The position numbers and the translations under genes are program-made. The notes under the pieces were generated by a model that searched no databases, was not told the DNA's origin, and worked only from the letters and a program-made list of their open reading frames with translations. From JBAXQQ01 sp037131695 (GTDB taxonomy: Bacteria; Armatimonadota; Hebobacteria; CAIYQO01): a stretch of DNA of 6,112 nucleotides. Below are positions 3,603-6,112 of the stretch, one piece after another. How positions within the stretch are numbered: position 1 is the stretch's first letter; the number at the start of each line of letters is the position of its first letter. The stretch spans positions 1-6,112 of the forward strand of contig CAZWZF010000111.1 of NCBI GenBank assembly GCA_964638715.1. The letters are read 5' to 3'.

Positions 3603-5828
3603 TTACGGTCCTGGCGAGGCGCAACGGAAACCATAAACGCCGTCGCTGAAGCCCGGGCTGTAGTTATCTGGGGGATTGTTGTCACGATACGCGGCGCGAT
3701 AGTAGTCGTAGTCGTAATAGGGGTCATAGCTGTACCAATAACGACCCCGCAGCACGCGACTCTCACCGGTTTCTGGACCTATAGGATTTTTTTCTGGTGC
3801 GTTTTTATAATAATCACCGCTGTACCAATCATTACACCACTCCCAAACATTACCTGTCATATCCAGACACCCATACGGACTGGCCCCAGTCGATATGCTG
3901 CCAACAGGTTTCGTACTACCCTTTGAATTAGTAAAATTCACACATTTCGCCGCATCCCAATCATTACCCCATGGGTATATTCTGCCATTGGTTCCTCGCG
4001 CCGCCTTCTCCCATTGTGCCTCGGTTGGTAGTTTTACACCCGCCCAGTCAGCATAAGCTTTAGCACTATACCAACTGATATTAACAACCGGATGGTTATC
4101 TATCCATCCCCATTTCGGTTTTAGCGGCATACTTTTTCGTCCAGTAGCGTGACAAAACTTGCGGAACTGTGCTACCGTCACTTCAGTTTTATAAATATAA
4201 TAAGAATCAAGGTATACTTTATGTTGTGGTTTTTCACTATCACTTGCTTCCTTATCATCATCCTTGCTTCCCATCAGGAATTCTCCAGCAGGCACCAGTA
4301 CCATCTCTGCACCATCTTTTGGGTTTATTTTCTGTTTTGGCAAATCTATAGATAAATCTTTTGGTGGAATAACTGGTGAGGGAGTTTCTATTTCATTTGT
4401 CATTTTAATAGTATCAACCAATATCGCGCAACGGAACCCAATAGTGTTACGGTAAATGTTTGGTTTATCGAAGCAGAAGCGAAACGCGCATCGATAGAGG
4501 ACGACACCTAAACCATTATTGAACCACGAACCGCCTCTTACTACGCGAAACTTACCATTTCCCGGACCTACAGGATTTTTTATTGCAGTGTCATTATAAT
4601 AATTTTCATCATACCAATCCCCGCACCACTCCAATACATTACCTGCCATGTCTAACGCGCCATATGGACTTGCCCCTGTCGAGAAAGATCCTACTGGGTG
4701 AACACCCTTTTTTATGTCATTTCCACCACTACAATTTGAATAATTCGCACATTTTGTTTCATCCCAGTCGTTTCCCCACGGATAGATACGTCCATCTATA
4801 CCTCGCGCCGCTTTCTCCCATTGCGCTTCAGTAGGCAACATCAATCCTGCCCAATCTGCATAGGCCTTTGCATCATACCAGTTAACATTTACTATTGGTT
4901 GATTATCTATCCATCCCCATTCTGGCTTTGGTGGCATATTCTTCCGTCCAGTAGCGTTACAAAATTTGCGGAATTGTGCCACGGTTACTTCTGTTTTATA
5001 AATATAGTATGAATCCAAATTAACTTTATGTTGTGGTTTTTCGTCACCGGCAGCAAACTCTTCATCGTCAATGCTTCCCATAAGAAAATCTCCGGCAGGC
5101 ACCAACACCATTTCCGCGCCGTCTTTGGGGTTTTTAATAACAGGCGGCAGTTTCTCCCATATATTAATTAACGCTATTGATGGCGACACGTTTTTAACAA
5201 GTGTTGGTCCATCCATTTTAACTGCATTTCCTGTTTTATAATAATAATATGACACGTTTTCTTTTTCTAATAATACCTTCGCATAATTCACCGGCACGGC
5301 GAAACCCACCGCTGCTGCCAATGAATCTTTAATTTTTGCATTTATTATCCCGATTGCTTCGCCTTTCTCGTTTACCAGCGGTCCGCCGCTGTTGCCGGGA
5401 TTAACCGCCGCGTCAAACTGAATTATTTTTTGGGCGTCGCGCATAGAGACACCAGAAACAGAGCCACGGGTTACCTTTATATCTTCACCTAATAAATCAG
5501 ATAATGGAAACCCAAATGCACGCGCTTCCTGGCCTACCTCTACCGCATTGGAATCCCCCAAAGTCAGTGGCGTTAGACCCTTTGCGTCAATTTGTATTAA
5601 TGCTATATCATGGGTTTCATCAACACGCAACACTGCCGCTTCTAATGTTTTATCACCCAGGGTGACGGTAATTTTCCCCGAACCTTTCACAACGTGCGCA
5701 CAAGTAAGTAAATATCCGTTGGGATTAACGACAAATCCAGTGCCTGTACCTGATGGAGTATCGGCAAATAAACGGTAAACGAATAATACCGTTAGCACAA
5801 GAATTAGATATAATAAACGTCTCAACAT
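3603..5828 (-). CDS. Exported HtrA-like serine protease fused to two tandem FGE/SUMF1-type domains
   Basis: 741 aa. Start: the ATG at 5828 has GGAG six bases upstream; an in-frame ATG at 5876 adds 16 residues without such a site. Residues 1-22 form a signal peptide or anchor (MLRR, hydrophobic stretch, possible cleavage after LFA22). Residues 24-190 are an HtrA/Deg-type trypsin fold with an intact triad: His45 (TCAHVV), Asp74 (THDIAL) and Ser147 (NPGNSGGP). No PDZ domain follows. Residues 233-468 and 502-737 are two FGE-sulfatase-type (C-type-lectin-like) domains, each with DGAEMVLVPAG, the TEVTVAQF region, LPTEAQWEKAARG, YPWGNDW, the LDM(A/T)GNVxEW region and a terminal GFRCA, joined by a Pro-rich linker. 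The cysteine pair of true aerobic FGE, just after the GGS motif, is absent in both, so formylglycine formation is unlikely and a binding role more plausible. The C-terminal segments of the two domains are strikingly different (see the VR entries). Probable periplasmic or surface protease with recognition domains; the target is unknown. Confidence 0.92.
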   Translation of the reverse strand: MLRRLLYLILVLTVLFVYRLFADTPSGTGTGFVVNPNGYLLTCAHVVKGSGKITVTLGDKTLEAAVLRVDETHDIALIQIDAKGLTPLTLGDSNAVEVGQEARAFGFPLSDLLGEDIKVTRGSVSGVSMRDAQKIIQFDAAVNPGNSGGPLVNEKGEAIGIINAKIKDSLAAAVGFAVPVNYAKVLLEKENVSYYYYKTGNAVKMDGPTLVKNVSPSIALINIWEKLPPVIKNPKDGAEMVLVPAGDFLMGSIDDEEFAAGDEKPQHKVNLDSYYIYKTEVTVAQFRKFCNATGRKNMPPKPEWGWIDNQPIVNVNWYDAKAYADWAGLMLPTEAQWEKAARGIDGRIYPWGNDWDETKCANYSNCSGGNDIKKGVHPVGSFSTGASPYGALDMAGNVLEWCGDWYDENYYNDTAIKNPVGPGNGKFRVVRGGSWFNNGLGVVLYRCAFRFCFDKPNIYRNTIGFRCAILVDTIKMTNEIETPSPVIPPKDLSIDLPKQKINPKDGAEMVLVPAGEFLMGSKDDDKEASDSEKPQHKVYLDSYYIYKTEVTVAQFRKFCHATGRKSMPLKPKWGWIDNHPVVNISWYSAKAYADWAGVKLPTEAQWEKAARGTNGRIYPWGNDWDAAKCVNFTNSKGSTKPVGSISTGASPYGCLDMTGNVWEWCNDWYSGDYYKNAPEKNPIGPETGESRVLRGRYWYSYDPYYDYDYYRAAYRDNNPPDNYSPGFSDGVYGFRCASPGP
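3624..3758 (-). other. Candidate hypervariable (DGR-type) region of FGE copy 2
   Basis: Encodes residues 691-735, from RVLRG to GFR, at the 3' end of the gene, where FGE/C-type-lectin proteins diversified by DGRs carry their variable region. The varying residues are Tyr, Asp, Ser, Pro and Asn (for example YSYDPYYDYDYY at 699-710), and almost every one uses an NNC or NNT codon (TAC, TAT, GAC, AGC, AAC), as expected if adenines of AAC/AAT template codons had been replaced. The usual GGSW is GRYW here. The segment is GC-richer than the adjoining scaffold of the same gene. Part of the Tyr-Asp run is a TACGAC mini-repeat, so slippage could contribute. No template repeat is present in the window. 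Confidence 0.4.
4431..4547 (-). other. Candidate hypervariable (DGR-type) region of FGE copy 1
   Basis: Encodes residues 428-466, RVVRGGSW to GFR, at the same place in the domain as the region in copy 2. Phe436, Val442, Val443, Leu444, Tyr445, Phe449, Phe451, Cys452, Phe453 and Asp454 all use NNC/NNT codons, which fits replacement of adenines in AAC codons to any base. The framework Arg446, Ala448, Arg450, Pro456 and IGFR 463-466 is what DGR variable proteins usually keep. It lies internally in the gene, unlike most VRs, because the domain was duplicated. Ordinary diversifying selection on a binding loop is the alternative. Confidence 0.35.
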
Positions 5829-5834
5829 AGAAAT

Positions 5835-5838
5835 CTCC
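5835..5838 (-). promoter_or_regulatory. Ribosome binding site of the protease-FGE gene
   Basis: Read on the minus strand, GGAG (within CGGAGA) lies six bases before the ATG at 5828. It selects this start, which places a signal peptide at the exact N-terminus, over the in-frame ATG at 5876. Confidence 0.75.
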
Positions 5839-5923
5839 GTTTTGAAAATCAAATAACAACTTAACCATTTTACCATATTTCAGATAGTATAGTCTCCGGT
5901 AATTTATTTTAGTAACTACTCAG

Positions 5924-5938
5924 TTTTGTCAGACAAAA
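5924..5938. promoter_or_regulatory. Perfect 15-bp palindrome upstream of the protease-FGE gene
   Basis: TTTTGTC-A-GACAAAA: 7-bp perfect arms around one central base, extended by one G-T and one A-T pair outside. It is centred about 103 bases before the start codon at 5828. Size and position fit a dimeric repressor or activator operator. No convincing -35/-10 pair was found for this gene: TATACT (minus strand, 5891 to 5886) is a possible -10 but has only a poor -35. Confidence 0.35.
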
Positions 5939-5976
5939 TTTATTCTTTAATAAAATGAGATAATTTCAAAGTAATA

Positions 5977-5991
5977 TTGATAAATTATCAA
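5977..5991. repeat. Perfect 15-bp AT-rich palindrome
   Basis: TTGATAA-A-TTATCAA: 7-bp perfect arms around one central A, with the same architecture (7-1-7) as the palindrome 38 bases to the left. It could be a second regulator site or a chance AT-rich palindrome. Confidence 0.35.
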
Positions 5992-6002
5992 TGAAGGGGA
6001 CT

Positions 6003-6062
6003 GGCTTGAATACTGTGATTACCAATAAATTCACATTCAAGTAGAAACACAGTATTCTTGCC
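6003..6062. repeat. Long hairpin with alternative internal pairing
   Basis: GAATACTGTG (6008-6017) and CACAGTATTC (6048-6057) are perfect 10-bp inverted copies. The arms extend outward to 6003 and 6062 with 13 of 15 matches. Inside, CTTGAA (6005-6010) can pair instead with TTCAAG (6036-6041) and TGTGA (6014-6018) with TCACA (6031-6035), a mutually exclusive fold. There is no T-run after it. It may be a mobile-element end, a recombination site or an RNA switch; the right edge of the window hides its context. Confidence 0.55.
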
Positions 6063-6112
6063 TTGTCAGAAACTGGTTTATCGCTAAGCTTCCAATTAAG
6101 GTGTGCGCAAAA

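Larger units (their letters stand above)
3618..5132 (-). repeat. Intragenic tandem duplication of the FGE-like domain
   Basis: Copy 1 is 4425-5132 and copy 2 is 3618-4325, separated by about 100 bases encoding the linker. Over the 98 residues from Lys268 in copy 1 (from Lys537 in copy 2), I count 79 identities (about 81%). At the DNA level, mismatches in the LPTEAQWEKAARG stretch fall mostly in third codon positions, so the duplication is old enough for silent changes while the protein scaffold stayed under purifying selection. Copy 2 lacks about six residues (copy 1 near 366-376). Confidence 0.9.

Noticed and set aside
3700..3730. Microsatellite-like GTAGTC repeat
   Set aside because: Only two to three units and in frame within the Tyr-Asp run; noted under the variable region instead of being called a separate repeat.
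3591..5778. Several + strand open frames of 60-111 codons opposite the protease-FGE gene
   Set aside because: They lie antisense to a single long frame with clear protease and FGE motifs; their translations show no recognisable domain.
3603..5828. A true formylglycine-generating enzyme or sulfatase maturation factor
   Set aside because: Both FGE-type domains lack the cysteine pair after the GGS motif, and there is no sulfatase gene nearby.
5829..5876. Upstream in-frame ATG extending the protease-FGE protein by 16 residues
   Set aside because: It would place a charged extension before the signal peptide, and GGAG lies six bases before the ATG at 5828.
1..6112. DGR reverse transcriptase, accessory Avd gene or template repeat
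   Set aside because: No open frame with reverse-transcriptase motifs, and no third copy of the variable segment on either strand; any such machinery must be outside the window.
1..6112. CRISPR array
   Set aside because: No regularly spaced direct repeats of suitable length anywhere; the only multi-copy structures are single palindromes and the FGE domain duplication.

Overview
The window (6112 bp, roughly 40% GC by eye) looks like a chromosomal piece of a Gram-negative-type bacterium, probably from an uncultivated environmental lineage. It holds a membrane diguanylate cyclase, an initiator tRNA with its own promoter and terminator, a degenerate mobile-element patch, and an exported protease fused to formylglycine-generating-enzyme (FGE/SUMF1)-type domains. 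FGE-rich exported proteins and palindromic repeats of the CACCGCAAAGAACGCAAAG type are familiar from Planctomycetota- or Omnitrophota-like genomes, but nothing here fixes the phylum.

Layout. 1-163: no resolvable gene. 164-1729 (+): 7TM-PAS-GGDEF diguanylate cyclase. 1745-1830: large imperfect palindrome after that gene. 1933-2094: complete tRNA-fMet(CAT) unit (sigma70-type promoter, tRNA with encoded CCA, terminator). 2095-2600: AT-rich patch without an intact gene, holding a start-less ORF remnant (+), a 12-bp perfect inverted repeat and an IS21/IstA-like transposase remnant (-). 2601-3580: self-contained AT-rich unit (promoter, strong ribosome binding site, gene, terminator) for a 284-aa protein with an N-terminal TIR / nucleoside-2-deoxyribosyltransferase-like domain and an unrecognised C-terminal domain, plausibly a horizontally acquired defence-type effector. 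3603-5828 (-): 741-aa signal-peptide, HtrA-like serine protease and two tandem FGE-like domains. 5829-6112: upstream region of that gene with three palindromic elements.

Most interesting observation. The two FGE-like repeats are about 81% identical over their scaffold but become almost unrelated in one short C-terminal segment, between the (G)xxW and GFRCA motifs. There the differing positions are dominated by NNC/NNT codons (Phe/Val/Leu/Cys in one copy, Tyr/Asp/Ser in the other). This is the position and codon signature expected of variable regions (VRs) diversified by a diversity-generating retroelement (DGR), which mutates template adenines, typically AAC codons. No reverse transcriptase or template repeat lies in the window, so the DGR interpretation is a hypothesis. 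If correct, the gene would be an exported protease carrying two hypervariable lectin-like binding surfaces, possibly diversified in trans.

The genes do not form one operon. The diguanylate cyclase and tRNA are separate units, and the TIR-like gene and the protease-FGE gene are convergent. The stretch just after the tRNA looks like a small decayed accessory island.
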